A DNA stretch of 64,000 nt from Antilocapra americana (Eukaryota; Chordata; Mammalia; Artiodactyla; Antilocapridae), in the NCBI GenBank assembly GCA_007570785.1, contig ML660774.1:7331969-7395968 (forward strand). The letters run 5' to 3'. Below, one piece after another: positions 10,741-22,918 of the stretch; position 1 is the stretch's first letter, and each line of letters starts with the position of its first letter. A model generated the notes under the pieces. It did no database searches, was not told where the DNA came from, and saw nothing but the letters and a program-made list of their open reading frames with translations. The position numbers and the translations under genes are program-made.

Positions 10741-13700
10741 AGAATGAGTTCTCTTCTTTCTTTTTATTTTCTTGTTACACTATTTCAATTCTGATCACAC
10801 CTTCAATTTCCATTTTGATCACATCATTCTTCTAAACATCCTAGGACTTATCATATGTTAGCAGTCTTATCAGTCACAGTTTTTTATTGCAAGCAACCAA
10901 ATTCACTAAAGCATTTAAACAGGAAAGGCTATTGGCTGGCTTATAGCAGTTCCAGGAGAGGCAGAGGATTCGTACAGGGGGCCATGGAGCCAGGAACAAA
11001 GTCTGACTGGCACAGTCCAGGTCAACTCCTATGCCCTGATTTCAAGGGAAACTGAGACATTGAATTCTGGTTTCTACTTTTGATAGGAGAATTCATAATG
11101 TGGCGATTTTCCCCCAATATAGGAGGCCTTGTTGGCCACAGTATAATAAATGCCTTCTACAGCAGTGTCACTGAAGTTTCAGATACAGAACTTTAACTCC
11201 TAAGTAAAAATAGTCCAAGAATCTATAACCACATTCCCCTGATATCATGTTGTGTGTAGAAGCTTCCTGAATGCACGCAGGATGTTCTCTAAAAAATGTC
11301 CCAGCCTTTACCAAAACATAATACGTGGTCACAAGTTTTGCTTTCCCTTTCTTGCTTCTCTTAGAATCACACCTTCCTCCTCATTTTTATATCCAAGTCT
11401 CTTATTCTAGGCTAGCAGCTTCTGGCCCAGGATACTAGACTCCCTTCTGATAGTTTCCAGCCTTTTCCTGTTCCCAAAGCATCCTACTTACTGCCCCTAC
11501 CGAACTCTCTGGCATTACGTTCTGGAAGCCTGGCGTAAGGGTCCAGACTTTGTATAATCTCACTTGGCAAACACATGCTGAGTGTCTGCCACGCTGGGCC
11601 ACGTGCTTGGGGCTCGAGGTTCAAATATGGGTCAGATAAAGGCTAACCTTAAGGGCCCCTCAGTCTAGTGGGGCAGACAGACAACCAAATAGGAAACTAT
11701 GACATAAAATGCTATAACTGTGGCACACAGAAAGAGTACCTAAACCAGCCTGGGGCGGACATAAAACCAGTCTGGGGCAGACATAATCTCAGGAGGCTCC
11801 TGGAAGAAGGTACCTCTGAACAGGGTGGGGAAGGATACATCCCATTCTCCAGGGGAAAGAGAGCATTGTAAGCATAAGAAGCTGCCTGTGCAGAGGCAGG
11901 TCAGCTCAAGGGCGCTTAGCACTCTGAGCAAAAGCCACACGTACTTTAAGATGGGAGGGCTGGCTCCTTACCAAAGCAGGAGAAGGCCTGAGTCTTTGGG
12001 TGAGATATGACATACTGAAGAGATGGGATGCAACTAAAGCCAGTGGGAAGCAGCTGAAGGCTTTTTAGCCTCTGAGTAAGATCAACCAAGCAACAGTACA
12101 TGTAGAATGGATTGGAGGAGATCGCTGGTGGCCAGTGAAAGGTTAGCTGTCGCTGGGGCCCGTGAGAGAAAGTGGGTGACGGCGGTGGTGGCTGCAAGGA
12201 TAGGGTGGGGGGACCTTCTGAAGAGGAGTCAAGAGGGGACCCACTAAACTCAGTGACTATGAGCGGGAGTAAGAGAAAAGCAAGAGTCAGTGGAGATTCT
12301 GGATTTTCATGTTCCTTCAGAGAAGGGATTCTAACACGGAGGCTTTGAGAGGAGGTACAAATTTGGGGAGAGAGAGCAGAGTGCTGTATTGAAAGTTCGA
12401 AGTCTGGGACACACACGTAGAGGATGTGGCAGGAATCTGGAGAAGGGAGATGGCCTGGCAGAGGCTGAAGAGCAGTTCTTCCCAACCGTGGCACACCCCC
12501 TGCAAATACCTGGAAGCACTGAAAAGCCCTAAACCCTGGCACCAGCCCCCAGAGGGCTAATATAATCACCTGGGCAGCAAGATCAAGGCACTCCAAGGGA
12601 CTCTGCTGGGCAGACACCTAGTAGTACAGAGAGGAGGTGGTCTTAAGTTTCCTCCTCTAGAAAATGAAGATCATAACACTTGGAAGGATTTCAAGTATGA
12701 AATAAAATAAAGTGTGTACAGCACACCACCATTCCTGGCCCATACTGCAGACCAATGAGCTGCAGGAGTCAACTGCAGGACCACATCTAAGGAAACGCAT
12801 AGTCTCAGCCACATTTCCAAAGACAGTGTGGCTTTCTGTTTAATAGGAAGGAAAACAAGGAACCTCCCAAACCTCTAGTGAACGGAATGACATCACTTGT
12901 GTCCATGAAACATGCTGGCTCATGCAGCAGCTTAGAACTGACCGCAAGATATGGAAGGCAGCGTGCCGGCTCAACACTCAAAGCAATGTTCCAGCAGCTA
13001 TGACTCTTGGTTGAGATACGACACTAGAGATGCAACACACTCATCCACCCTGTAGACAAATATTCACGAAGCATCCACTGTGTGCCAGGCAAAGGACCCT
13101 TAGGCATTCTTTCAGTTTTTAACCAACATGATTAAGTACATACTGTGTGCCAGAAACCCCACTAAATTCTTGGGAAATCGTGATAAACAAGAAAGAGATG
13201 GGCTATAACATCCGTGAAGGGGACAGGCCCTGCTCCTTGACATCTCTTTAGTCCACCCATTCCCAACAGCCCCCCAGCCACCACCCCTGCCACCCGGAAA
13301 CTTCATTCATGGGTTTCAGCAATGGCCTGCCACCTGTTGCAAGCCCCTCCAATCTGTCAAACACTCAGATTACAGATTCTTTATTGAATAATCTCTCAGA
13401 TAGGTATTGAATAGCTACCTGATTGTGTGTCACAAGCACATGATCCTATGGGACCACTTATTAGGGGGTTTCAACCAAACAGGAAAGGCAGAAGGGCTGC
13501 CCTGAGGAAGTGACAACCAAACAGAGAGAAGTAGCTGTTGGCCAAAGGGGAGTACAGGAGAAGAGAGTTCTTGGGTCTTGTGCACCTTCCCCGTCAGCTC
13601 TCTCACACCACCATGCCCTCCTCCCACAGCCCCCGAATCACTCCTGCCCTTGGGCCTCCAGCCTGGTGAGTCAGCATCCAAGGTGCAGCACAAAGCCAGG

Positions 13701-13861
13701 TCCTCCTCATGGTCCCTTCTGACCACACCCTGCTCTCCAACGCCCCACTCGTGTCTCCAGCATCAACCTCTCACCTCTTAGTGTAAGAGACATAGGTGGC
13801 CAAGTGTCTCGGGTCTGTTGAGCACTCTATACAGTGGCAAATACAATGCCATGGATATCAT
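10741..13861. other. Non-coding DNA with scattered old repeat traces
   Basis: MIR-like text lies near 12640-12720 and 'gtgtgccaggc'-type ancient repeat text near 13070-13150; MER5A-like text near 12480-12600. A 223-codon minus-strand frame at 11946-12617 runs through such repeat-like DNA and shows no family motif, so I do not call it. Confidence 0.45.
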
Positions 13862-14313
13862 CCAGGATTCTCCAGAGAGACAGAATCAATAGGGTGTATG
13901 TGTGTGTGTATAATGTATATAAGATAGTGAAAAAGTCAGAGGAAGATAGAACATTTTTTTAATTTTATGGAATTAGGTAACGCCATCATGGTGGCTGACA
14001 AGTCCACAACCTGCAGAGTGGGTCTAGCGAAGGGGTGATGTTGCAGCTCATGCCCAGAGGCAGTCTGGGGCTGGCTTTCCTCTTCCTCAGGGACTGCAGT
14101 CTTTTTTCTCTCAAAGCCGTCAACTGATTTGATGAGGCCCACCCACATCGTCAAGGATAACCTGCTTTATTCGAAGTCTATTAAGTTAATGTCAGTCTTT
14201 TTAAAAAAAAAAAATAACTTCATAGCAACATCTGGCCTGGTTTATGACCTGGTATCTGAGTGCCATCACCTAGTCAAGCTGACACATAAAATTAATCATC
14301 ACACAGTTAAAAA
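13862..14313 (+). repeat. Ancient mammalian interspersed repeat, family not named
   Basis: Opens with 'ggattctccagagagacaga' and closes with 'aagctgacacataaaattaa', a word order I recognise from a common mammalian repeat that I cannot name with confidence. It contains a TG-rich and an A-rich stretch. Confidence 0.55.
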
Positions 14314-15425
14314 AAGGTGCTCGGCAAATGTTTGTGGAATGGAATCTGCTAATCATAGGTTTATTTGCTTCTTTCTTTTTCTTTGTCTCTCTCCTTTGCT
14401 TTTCTTTGAATACCGGTCCCATAGTCCTACCCTTTTTAAACTTTCTTTTGTGTGTGTGTCTTTCCCGCAGTGTTTTTTCCCCAGGCATGTTGGGGGTCCC
14501 ATCAGCTACAGAAATATACAAGGGGTTCACTGTCACAGAAAAGGCCCTGGCTATGACCACACTGGTCCCAGGAGAGCCTCCCACTTGGCAGGAAAGGAAA
14601 TCACAGGGGAAGAACTTGTTAAGGTCAAACCTCAGAGAACCAGGACCAGCTCTCCTGGCAACCAGAGTTCTTTCCATTAACTGTGCCAAAACCTTCACAT
14701 GGGTATGGACAGGAAAGGAATGAAAGGCCCTGTACAGGAGAACTCACCTCCCACAGCCTACACCTCACAGAGACCCTGTCATACTTGCCCCTGCCCCACT
14801 CTCGTAAGCAGAAGGAACACACGCTTATCTTGGGAGCCAAAGAATTCAGGAGGGTTCTAAGCCTTGGGTGTCAGAACCCATGCGTTCACGCTTCCTCAGA
14901 GGGCAGCATGAGACCTCCAGCAGTCTTGGTCAGATTCCTGAGAGAGAGGCTACAGTACCAAGCCCCACTTCCCAGTTCTCAACCTTGACCTGCCATCTCT
15001 GAGCAAACATAAGCTAGTCCACGTCCTACCTGCCTCCTTTTGCCCTCCCTCCTTCCAACAAATATTAACTGGGCACTTTCTCCATGCCAGGCACTGCGCC
15101 AAGTGTTAGGGACACACAGACGAATAAGCCAAGGTTCCAGGCTCAGACAGCTCTCAGAGGAGACACACCTGTGTGTCCCCCTGCCTGGCCTTCGCGTCTG
15201 ACTCGCCTCCCGGGCAGCCCTCTGGACGTGCCGAGTCTCTGTTCCCTGATATTTTTGTCCAGTCTTCCAATTGGCTTATTAAAATACTGTAGCCAGAGAG
15301 GCGAGGTTCGCTGGCAAGACACAGCTGATCTTCAAACAGCAAGTGGAAGGGTGAATTCAGTTTCTTTTTAAAGAAGCCTCTCAAGTGGGTCAGCGCTCAT
15401 CTCAGAAGGTGTTGAAAAGTTCCAA
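14314..15425. other. Non-coding DNA, nothing recognised
   Basis: Overlapping frames of up to 183 codons occur on both strands at 14129-14723 but start inside the preceding repeat and lack motifs. Short 'ccatgccaggcactg'-type ancient repeat text lies near 15080. Confidence 0.45.
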
Positions 15426-15439
15426 CCACTAGAGGGCAC
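15426..15439 (+). promoter_or_regulatory. CTCF core motif, perfect match
   Basis: CCACTAGAGGGCAC fits the 14-position CTCF core CCASYAGRKGGCRS at every position, in forward orientation, about 13 kb upstream of HELT and just left of a Bov-tA SINE. CTCF organises loops and insulation. Occupancy cannot be judged from sequence. Confidence 0.6.
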
Positions 15440-15453
15440 CAATCCACCCTTGA

Positions 15454-15676
15454 TCTGCTGCTGCGTGAGCGCTGTAGCCGCTTCAGTGTCCCACTCTTTG
15501 CAGCCCCAAGGAGTGTAGCCCACCAGGCTCCTCTGTCCATGGGACTCTCCAGGCAAGAATACTGGAGTGGGTTGCCATGCCCTCCATCCAGGGACTTCCT
15601 GATGCAGGGATTGAACCTGCGTCTCTTATGTCTCCAGCGCCGGCAGACGGGTTCTTTACCACTAGCGTCATCCACT
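15454..15676 (-). repeat. Bov-tA-type SINE
   Basis: Antisense CAG run (ctgctgctg), BovA body ('ctcctctgtccatgggactc') and diverged tRNA head are read in order. Confidence 0.9.
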
Positions 15677-17001
15677 AAACCTGCCCAAACCCTGGAGAGT
15701 TTCTGCACAGGTTACTCTGCTCCCAGATCTATAATGCTAATATCTTTCATTTTTTCTCAAAATGAGCCTTGAGAACCAGGCACGTTTTAAAGTGAATCCA
15801 CAGAAGAATATACTTAAGCCGATAAGAAGATGAGGGAGTCAAGACATCCTAATACAGAGAAAACAGGCCACAGACTTATGAATAAATAGATCAGGATCAA
15901 CGACATAAAAGACTTTTTAAAACCTATGCTCACTAACCTATTCATCTGCTAAAATCCAATATCCACAGAATACCACAACATAATTTCGCATTATTGACAA
16001 GCCTTGTTCAGCAGTAGCGTCTAATAACTGCCGGACTGTGGAACAGTGAACCACCACATCAAACTGAGTTTGTTGGCCGGTGGGGAGGAGTTGGTTGTTT
16101 TTCTAAAAGATACAGATTCGAGGACCACATCCACAAAGATTTTTTAAAACAAGTCTGGAGTGGGGCCCGGGAATGTGTGTTGTCCAAAGACTTCTGATGT
16201 GTAAGAGTCTGGAAGCCGTTGTTTTACAACTGGAGTATCAGAAATGTGGAGAGCAAAAGTGAGAGCTGAGCTCAGAAACCTGACGACTAAAGGGTAGCGT
16301 GCACCTCTGGGGGCCCTGAGAGGGGACCCCTGGCATACTGGAAATTGCTCCCCTGCTTTGTGAAGCAGCAGCTACGTCTGGCCCCTGGAAGGTGGGTAGA
16401 GCTCCTTGGGCCCTATAAGTCTCTCCCACGACTTCTGACCTCAACAGGATCAAGGCTGGAGCGAGGCCAGGCATCCTGAAGGAGAGGGCCCTGGTGAAGC
16501 GGGATGTGTCTGTTTGTGTCCAGCTCTGCCACTTTGTGGTGATGTGCCTTCAGTTGAGTGTCCTTGAATTCCCCAAGCCTTGATTTTCTTATATATGAGA
16601 TGAACGTAATACCCTTCTTATTGTTGAGGGAATTCAGGGAACAAAAACCTGCAAAACACTGAGAGCTGGGAGGAGTTCAGTGCCTGAGAGGTAAGGGATG
16701 CTGCCTACATGTTGACCTGGGTTGTCACTAGCCTGTGGGAAAGAAGAGCAGGAGAGCGCTACCACTGACACCCTGCAAGGCAGCAGCCCTGAGCCGCCTG
16801 CAGACCTATGCGAAAAGAGACGCCTCCTTTAACTCCAGCTGCTGATGTCCTGGGAGGACTGTCTTCTAGTCTGCAGTCTGAACTGATCACTGAGGTAGCA
16901 CTCATATCCTCACTGTCCAGGTCAAAGAAAGCGAGTCTGAGCTCCCTGGCTGTTGCTAGCATTCTTCTGGGGCGTGTAGAGTTTGATGATGACCTCCACG
17001 T
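15677..17001. other. Non-coding DNA with MER5A-like and MIR traces
   Basis: Text near 16085-16230 resembles MER5A (hAT) and 16485-16650 follows the MIR order ('ccagctctgccactttgtgg'). No gene is supported. Confidence 0.5.
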
Positions 17002-17216
17002 GTGCGTCATGCTAAGTCGCTTCACTTAGTGTGTGGCTCCATGGACTGTAGCCCACCAGCCTCCTCTGTCTATGGGATTTTTCAGACAATAATAGTGCAA
17101 TGGGTTGCCATTTCCTTCTTCAGGGGATCTGCCTGACCCAGGGATCGATCCTGCATCTCCTACGTCTCCTGTACTGGCAGGAAGGTTCTTTACTGCTAGT
17201 GCCAAATGGGAAGCCC
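17002..17216 (-). repeat. Bov-tA SINE, diverged
   Basis: 'catggactgtagcccaccag' then 'gggttgccatttccttcttc' and 'cagggatcgatcctgcatct' are read in antisense Bov-tA order. Confidence 0.9.
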
Positions 17217-17507
17217 AATGACCTCACATTCAATCCCAATGGACCTTTTGAGTCCTACAGACATTTTCTGCATCTCTCCTGTCAGATTCTGGTGATCCTA
17301 GTCAGATTCTGGTGAGCATCCCCTCCGTCTCAAATCATCCACACCTTTGCTTGTAGGACTCCCAGGAGCCTCTGAGCTCTCCTTCTTCTCTTCTGATGAC
17401 CCCTTCCAAGTTCTTGTCTGTCACCCACTCCTCACCCATCAGCTTCCCCCAAGATTCTGTATTTTCCACCCTACTGGCCCTTCTCCTTTAAGCCCTTTTT
17501 GTAAAAG

Positions 17508-17787
17508 ACATTCTTTATTTTGGCTGTGCTGGGTCTTTATTGCTGCACACAGGTTTTCTGTAGTTGCAGCAGGCAGGGGTTACTCTCTAGTTGCAGTGCA
17601 CGGGCTTCTCATTATGCTGGCTTCTCCTGTGGCAAAGCATGGGCTCTAGGTGCGCAGGCGCAACAGTTGTGGCGCACGGGCTTAGCTGCTCGGAGGCAGG
17701 TGGAATCTTCCCAGACCAGGGAATCAAACCCGTGTCTCCTGCATTGCAAGGTAGATCCTTTACCACTGGACCACCAGGAAAGTCCCT
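17508..17787 (-). repeat. CHR-type SINE, antisense
   Basis: Antisense CHR body ('ggctgtgctgggtctttatt', 'gttgtggcgcacgggcttag') ending in the antisense tRNA head 'ccactggaccaccaggaaag'. Confidence 0.9.
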
Positions 17788-18039
17788 CCTTTAAGCTCTT
17801 TGTAAGTCATTTCATCCATGGCCATGGTCTATCTGTCCCTGCAGGCCAATATACCATTTTTATCTCTGTCACTTTCCTATCTCAACTGTCTCTGGACATC
17901 CACTAATAGGATATCCACATGAACTTTAAAATTGATAGGTCCCAAATTAAACTAATCATTTTCTCCTACATGCCCTGCCCTACACACATATCTACATCCC
18001 CCGCAAATGACCTTATTGACCTCAATTAATGGGGTCACC

Positions 18040-18315
18040 GGAGAAGGCAATGGCACCCCATTCCAGTACTCTTGCCTGGAAAATCCCATGGACAGAGGAG
18101 CCTGGTGAGCTGCAGTCCATGGGGTCGCTAAGAGTTGGACATGACTGAGCGACTTCACTTTCACTTTTCACTTCCATGCATTGGAGAAGGCAATGGCAAC
18201 CCACTCCAATACTCTTGTCTGGAGACTCCCAAAGATGGGGCAGCCTGGTGGGCTGCATCTATGGGGTCGCACAGAGTCAGACACGACTGAAGCAACTTAG
18301 CAGCAGCAGCAGCAG
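18040..18315 (+). repeat. Bov-A2 SINE dimer with 12-bp TSD
   Basis: Two BovA units in tandem are separated by a short linker at about 18170-18182; the second ends in (CAG)n. The direct repeat aatggggtcacc flanks it at 18028-18039 and 18316-18327, giving exact boundaries. Confidence 0.96.
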
Positions 18316-18704
18316 AATGGGGTCACCACATAGTCCATTCTCAAACCAGAAACCCAGCAATTCTCCTCTCTGTTTTTCTCCCACCATGCTTAATCCTTCC
18401 CCAAGCCTGTGGGTTTTATCTCTCACACAAGTCCAGCTCATCTCTAAGCCCTGTGCAGGACTTCAGCATCTTTATCTGAACCACTGTGATATACAAAATG
18501 TTCAACTCCTGGGTATCAGATTTGTCCCCTCAACCCATGACTGCCTCGCCACTCATCCTCTGCCACGCTTTTCACACTTCTTGATCTAGACTATGTTGTG
18601 GTTCCTCAAAACCAGACGTCATTTCATGCCCTCATGTCCTTCCTTGTCCCAATCCCTTCACGGAGGACATCCCTCCCACCTGTCTTCACTTGGCTACCTC
18701 TCAC

Positions 18705-19145
18705 TCATTGTGGTGGGCTGGATAGTAATCTCCTGAAAGCTTATGTCCATGTGGAACCTGTGAATGTGACCTTATGTGGGAAAAGGGTCTTTGCACATAT
18801 ACTTAAGGATCTCAAGATGAGACCATCCTGGATTACTCAGGTGGGCCCTAAGTCCAATGACAAATGTCCTTATTAAAGGGGAAGGAGAGACACAGAAACA
18901 GCCTCGTGAAGGCACGTGGAGGCAGAGATTGGAGTCAAGCAGCCACAAACCAAGAAGTGCCGAGGCCACCAAAAGCTGGAGGGGACAAGGAAGGAAACCT
19001 CTCCTAGGGCCTTTAGAGGGTACATGCTCTGCCAATACATGTATTTTGAATTTCTAGTCTCCAAAACTGGGAGAAAGTAAATTTCCATCGTTTTAAGCTA
19101 CTAGGTCTGCGGCAATTTGCTAAGGCAGTCCGAGAAAACTAACAC
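18705..19145 (+). repeat. MLT/MaLR-like ancient repeat, nearly complete
   Basis: Words in order: 'tgtgaatgtgaccttatgtg', 'gtgggccctaagtccaatga', 'ccttattaaaggggaaggag', then the tail 'ccaaaactgggagaaagtaa' and 'ctaacaca'. The family name is tentative; it is a non-coding relic. Confidence 0.6.
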
Positions 19146-19149
19146 ACTC

Positions 19150-19330
19150 ACCGTTCGGGATGCAGTTCCTATATCATGTCCTCCAGGAAGTTCTCTCTGA
19201 TTTCCTCCTACCATCACCCCACTGCTGCCTGCTTATATCTGATTGCCTTCTTCTGTCTGTCTCCCTTGAGAAACTCCTGGAAGGAAGCACCTGGGTTCTG
19301 TTTCCCATTGTAACATGAGGGTCCAACACT
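19150..19330 (+). repeat. Possible L2 fragment
   Basis: 'ccaggaagttctctctgatt' followed by C/T-rich text resembles the L2 3' region. Weak call. Confidence 0.4.
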
Positions 19331-19369
19331 GTTTCAGGAATAGACCAGGTGCTCTACCAGATCAACGCA

Positions 19370-19560
19370 TGCGAATCTCAGTCCCTGTGTACCTCCTACA
19401 GTCTGAAGATCACACCAGGAACTTCACAAACATTCCCTCACTGAGTCATCTCAATAGGCCTAGGAGGTAGATTCCATCATCTCTGTTTTATACACACAAA
19501 AACTAAGGCGCAGCGACTTGCCCAAGGCCATTTGTCAACAGAATTTACATCTGGATCAAT
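19370..19560 (-). repeat. MIR SINE, antisense
   Basis: 'aggaggtagattccatcatc', 'aactaaggcgcagcgacttg' and 'cccaaggccatttgtcaac' follow the antisense MIR core. Confidence 0.7.
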
Positions 19561-20024
19561 TTGATGAACATGAGCATGACAGTTTCAAAAGACCAGCGGC
19601 CACCTAGGAGAAGGGTATATTGGAGAACAGCAGGGAAAAGACTGGGTCGGAATTACACACTTGTGAGGCAAAGCCGCTGTGTGTGGACACGTGTGTGTGT
19701 AAACAGTAACAAGGGTCGGAGTTTGGTAAACTCTGGCTGATCTAGCTCATAATGCGGCATAAATGTATCACAGCAGCTTCCATTCTGGGGCCTGGGAGCA
19801 AAGGGTGCTGTGGTGCATGAGGGCTAAGAAAGGACAAACAGGAAGAAGGGGAAATGGGAAGGGAAAAGAGAGGGAGGAGGATAGTTCTGCCATGTCTGGA
19901 AACAGAACATGTTTTTCTCCGGCTTGTCCCCCTCCACCTCCTACGTGCACGTCTCTGCCTATGGTGGCCTCGTTCTCAGAGCATATGCGCGCAGATGCTG
20001 TCTCAGTTCCCACCGTGGCACTTC

Positions 20025-20192
20025 ACCGGGTACGGGAGGCTTTGGGCCCCAAAGTGCACCCAGGTCCTAATTCCTGGAACCTACAAGTGTATATAGGCCA
20101 GAAAAGGGACTTTGCAGATTTGATTAAATTAAGCATTTTGAGATGGGGAGATTATCCAGATAGGCCTTAAAAGCAACCATAAGCATCCTTTT
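20025..20192 (+). repeat. MLT/MaLR-like repeat, left part, split by a retrocopy
   Basis: 'gggactttgcagatttgatt', 'gatggggagattatccagat' match the same class as the 18.7 kb element. It resumes at the right of the inserted retrocopy. Confidence 0.6.
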
Positions 20193-20623
20193 TTTTTTTT
20201 TTTCATTTTGAAGGTCTGTGTTTTTATTGATTAGAACTAGGTACAGTTTCAATCTTCCCATCATACATAAGATATACATCAAACAAATTAACATACATAT
20301 AATATAAATGGGAATGAATGACCCACTATTGATCAGACATATTCTGGTAGCTACACGGTACTGTCCTATTCTTTCTCTGGTAATTTTGAGTTTGGAAGAA
20401 TGTCAGTCCTCTATTTAAGCTGTTGCATATCTAACTGTCTAAATTAAATTAATCTAGTAAATGGAAAATAAATATTTACACAAACTTGAAGGAACATGCT
20501 AGGTTTATTACATGAGTGACAAGAACAGAATTCATAATTACATTTAAAAATGTTTATCTGGCTGTTTTTCTGTGGGTTGGATTGATAGGGGGCGATGCTT
20601 AAGTTAGGAATGCACTAAGGATG
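20193..20623 (-). pseudogene. 5'-truncated retrocopy of an unidentified mRNA 3' end
   Basis: A 431-bp insert begins on the + strand with a T run (20189-20203, a poly(A) tail on the minus strand) and carries an antisense AATAAA signal at 20223-20228, about 20 nt before the tail. It is flanked by a 15-bp direct repeat, cataagcatcctttt, at 20178-20192 and 20624-20638, and splits an older repeat. These are the marks of L1-mediated retrotransposition of a polyadenylated transcript. The insert is AT-rich, has no long frame and looks like a 3' UTR. I do not recognise the parent gene. A non-autonomous repeat unknown to me is the alternative. Confidence 0.75.
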
Positions 20624-20935
20624 CATAAGCATCCTTTTATAAGAGAGGAGCAAAAGGAGATTTGACACAGAGGAGAGGAAACATCAAAGTGACCACAGCG
20701 GCGAGGACTGTCGTCATGTGGCCACAAGCCAAGGGGTGCAGGCAGCCGCAAAGCTGAAAAGGTAAGAAACAGATTCTCCTCTAGCCCCTCCAGAGGAAGC
20801 GTGGCCCGGCCAACACCTTGATTTCCGCCCAGTACTACTAATTTCAGACTTCCAACCTCCAAATTTCGAGAGAATAAATCTCTGTTGGTTTAAATCCCCA
20901 AGTTTATGGCAGCAGAAAACTAACACATCCACCCT
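20624..20935 (+). repeat. MLT/MaLR-like repeat, right part, resumed after the retrocopy
   Basis: 'cttttataagagaggagcaa' through 'gagagaataaatctctgttg' and 'gcagaaaactaacac' complete the element that ends at 20192. Confidence 0.6.
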
Positions 20936-21804
20936 TCCTAAATTACCTCCATCTCATCCAAGCTTTGTTTTCTTGACAGCCTTCTTTAGTTTGGTGTGAG
21001 AGAGACATCAAAATCCAGTTACATCAATTCACGCTAATGAGAGACCCTTAATGGGCTCGGTGGCAATGACGTTTTAAAAAGGAGGGCATTTATAACTCCT
21101 CAAATTAATGTCGAATCTGTATGATTAGCATAAAGAAACCAGCTGAACAGGAACCACAAGCAGTAAGGTGGAAATTTAGAGAAGTGGACCAACAAACAGG
21201 CAAGTGAGGGATGGGATCTGCCCTCAGGAACTCTCCCCTTAGTCGGGGTCTTCTTTTCACTTGTGAGAACTTATGGATTCTCCAAAGGTTCTGTGTTTAT
21301 TCTCATGACTCCAGGGCTGGCCCGCACAGGGCTGATCACACAGTAAGCGCTGATTCTAGCGGTGGATGAATGAGAAGGCGGGGTGGGGGGATTATTGCCC
21401 CCACGACAGGATCTGTTAACACTCCTGTAATTTTCTCCTCTTTCTGAATCTGTTTCACCCCAACTTCTATGTTACTTGCTGCAGTCTACAATGATTTCTG
21501 ATTGTCAGCAACATATACCTCTTAATTTTGTGTGCAAAGTTGCCCTATAAGTAGATGAAATCTTTAAGCTACAGACAGAATTCCCCTTCATACACTAAGC
21601 TGAAGCTTCCTGTGATGACTTCTGGATGTTGCTTAAGTCCATACAGAGCAGAAAGCTGGAATTATCAGCCCCAAGAGAAAAGCTGGTTGCCTGGAAAATT
21701 CGAAGCCCACAATTGACACCATTCAGTGTCTTTATTATTTATTTTTATCTTTTTTAATTTTAATTTTTTATTTACCTTTATTATTATTTATTATTTATCT
21801 TTAA
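20936..21804. other. Non-coding DNA, nothing recognised
   Basis: Mixed-composition unique-looking sequence; an AT-rich low-complexity stretch occurs at 21735-21805. Confidence 0.5.
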
Positions 21805-22014
21805 TAGAGAGCTGTTATAGCTCAGTCAATAAAGAATCTGCCTGCAATGCAGGAGGCTGGGGTTCAATCCCTTGGTTGGGAAGATCCCCTGGAGAAGGAA
21901 ATGACAACCCACTCCAGTATTCTCGCCTGGGAAATCCCAAGGACAGGGGATCCTGGTAGGGCTACAGTCCATGGGGTCCAAGAGTAGGACCCAACTTAGT
22001 GACTAAATCACCAC
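21805..22014 (+). repeat. Bov-tA SINE
   Basis: tRNA-like head ('aaagaatctgcctgcaatgc', 'ggttcaatcccttggttggg') followed by the BovA body ('ggagaaggaaatgacaaccc'). Confidence 0.93.
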
Positions 22015-22519
22015 AATACCTTTAATAGATTTTCTAAGTGATGTTAGTGTCAAAATATGGAAAACAACTTCATCTCTTCAGGAATCTCCCTAACAGTGTT
22101 CTCACTCAACAGTTGTATTTACACCTCCCCTAGTTGGTTCTTGTATAAGTCCACAGATAAAAGATAAATTATTACTTTATGGGGCCTGTGACAAACTGTC
22201 AAAATATTCCCCAAAGCTCCTCTCCCAGTTTTCCTTCCTTCATCAAAACTACATTGAGCATCTACAACTGGCAGATTCTGGGGAGACATGCAGGAAATAA
22301 ATCATTGCACATAGCAGACAATACTAAGGAAAATGTTGCAAACACCCATAGTGTACTTTGAACAAGCAGTGCTACAAAGCTCCCTGGTTCATAGGAAGCC
22401 TTTCCATTTGTGCAGTTAGGACAGCCTGAAAGTCCCCTCTTCCTCTGCTGCTATCATTCTAGGGGATTGATTCCTACCTGTGGTTTTCTGGGAGCCTTCA
22501 GCTGTTAAATATCCAATGT

Positions 22520-22728
22520 GTATGTGTTAGTCACTCAGTTGTGTCCAACTCCTCATGAACCTGTGGATTCTAGCCTACCTGGCTCCTCAGTCCATGGAAT
22601 TCTCCAGGCAAGAATACTGGAGTGGGTTGCCAGTTCCTTCTCCAGGGGATCTTCCCAACCCAGGGATCGAGCCTGGGTCTCCCGAATTGTAGGCAGATTC
22701 TTTATCATCTGGGCCACCAGGGGAGCCA
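22520..22728 (-). repeat. Bov-tA SINE
   Basis: 'gtgttagtcactcagttgtg' at the left and 'tctgggccaccaggggagcc' at the right give the antisense Bov-tA boundaries. Confidence 0.94.
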
Positions 22729-22757
22729 AATGGTAGCCTCCAACTTGAGCTGACTGG

Positions 22758-22918
22758 TGCTTCTGACGTCCACAGAAATCAACTGGGGATCTTGTTCAGA
22801 TGCAGATTTGGATTCTGCTAGGTCAGGGGAGGGGCCTGAGGTTCTGCATTTCTAATGAACTCCCAGGTGACTACTACTCCGTTGGTCTGAGGACCACATT
22901 TGAGCTGCAAGTGGTTAG
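22758..22918 (+). repeat. MER5A-type hAT-Charlie MITE
   Basis: 'ggggcctgaggttctgcatt', 'tctaatgaactcccaggtga' and 'ctgaggaccacatttgagc' are the characteristic MER5A words. Confidence 0.8.

Noticed and set aside
11946..12617. 223-codon open frame on the minus strand
   Set aside because: No family motif, no CpG island, no splice partners, and part of it runs through MER5A- and MIR-like text; composition (Ser, Leu, Pro) is typical of antisense GC-balanced DNA.
14129..14723. Overlapping frames of 131-183 codons on both strands
   Set aside because: They begin inside an ancient interspersed repeat and carry no protein motif.
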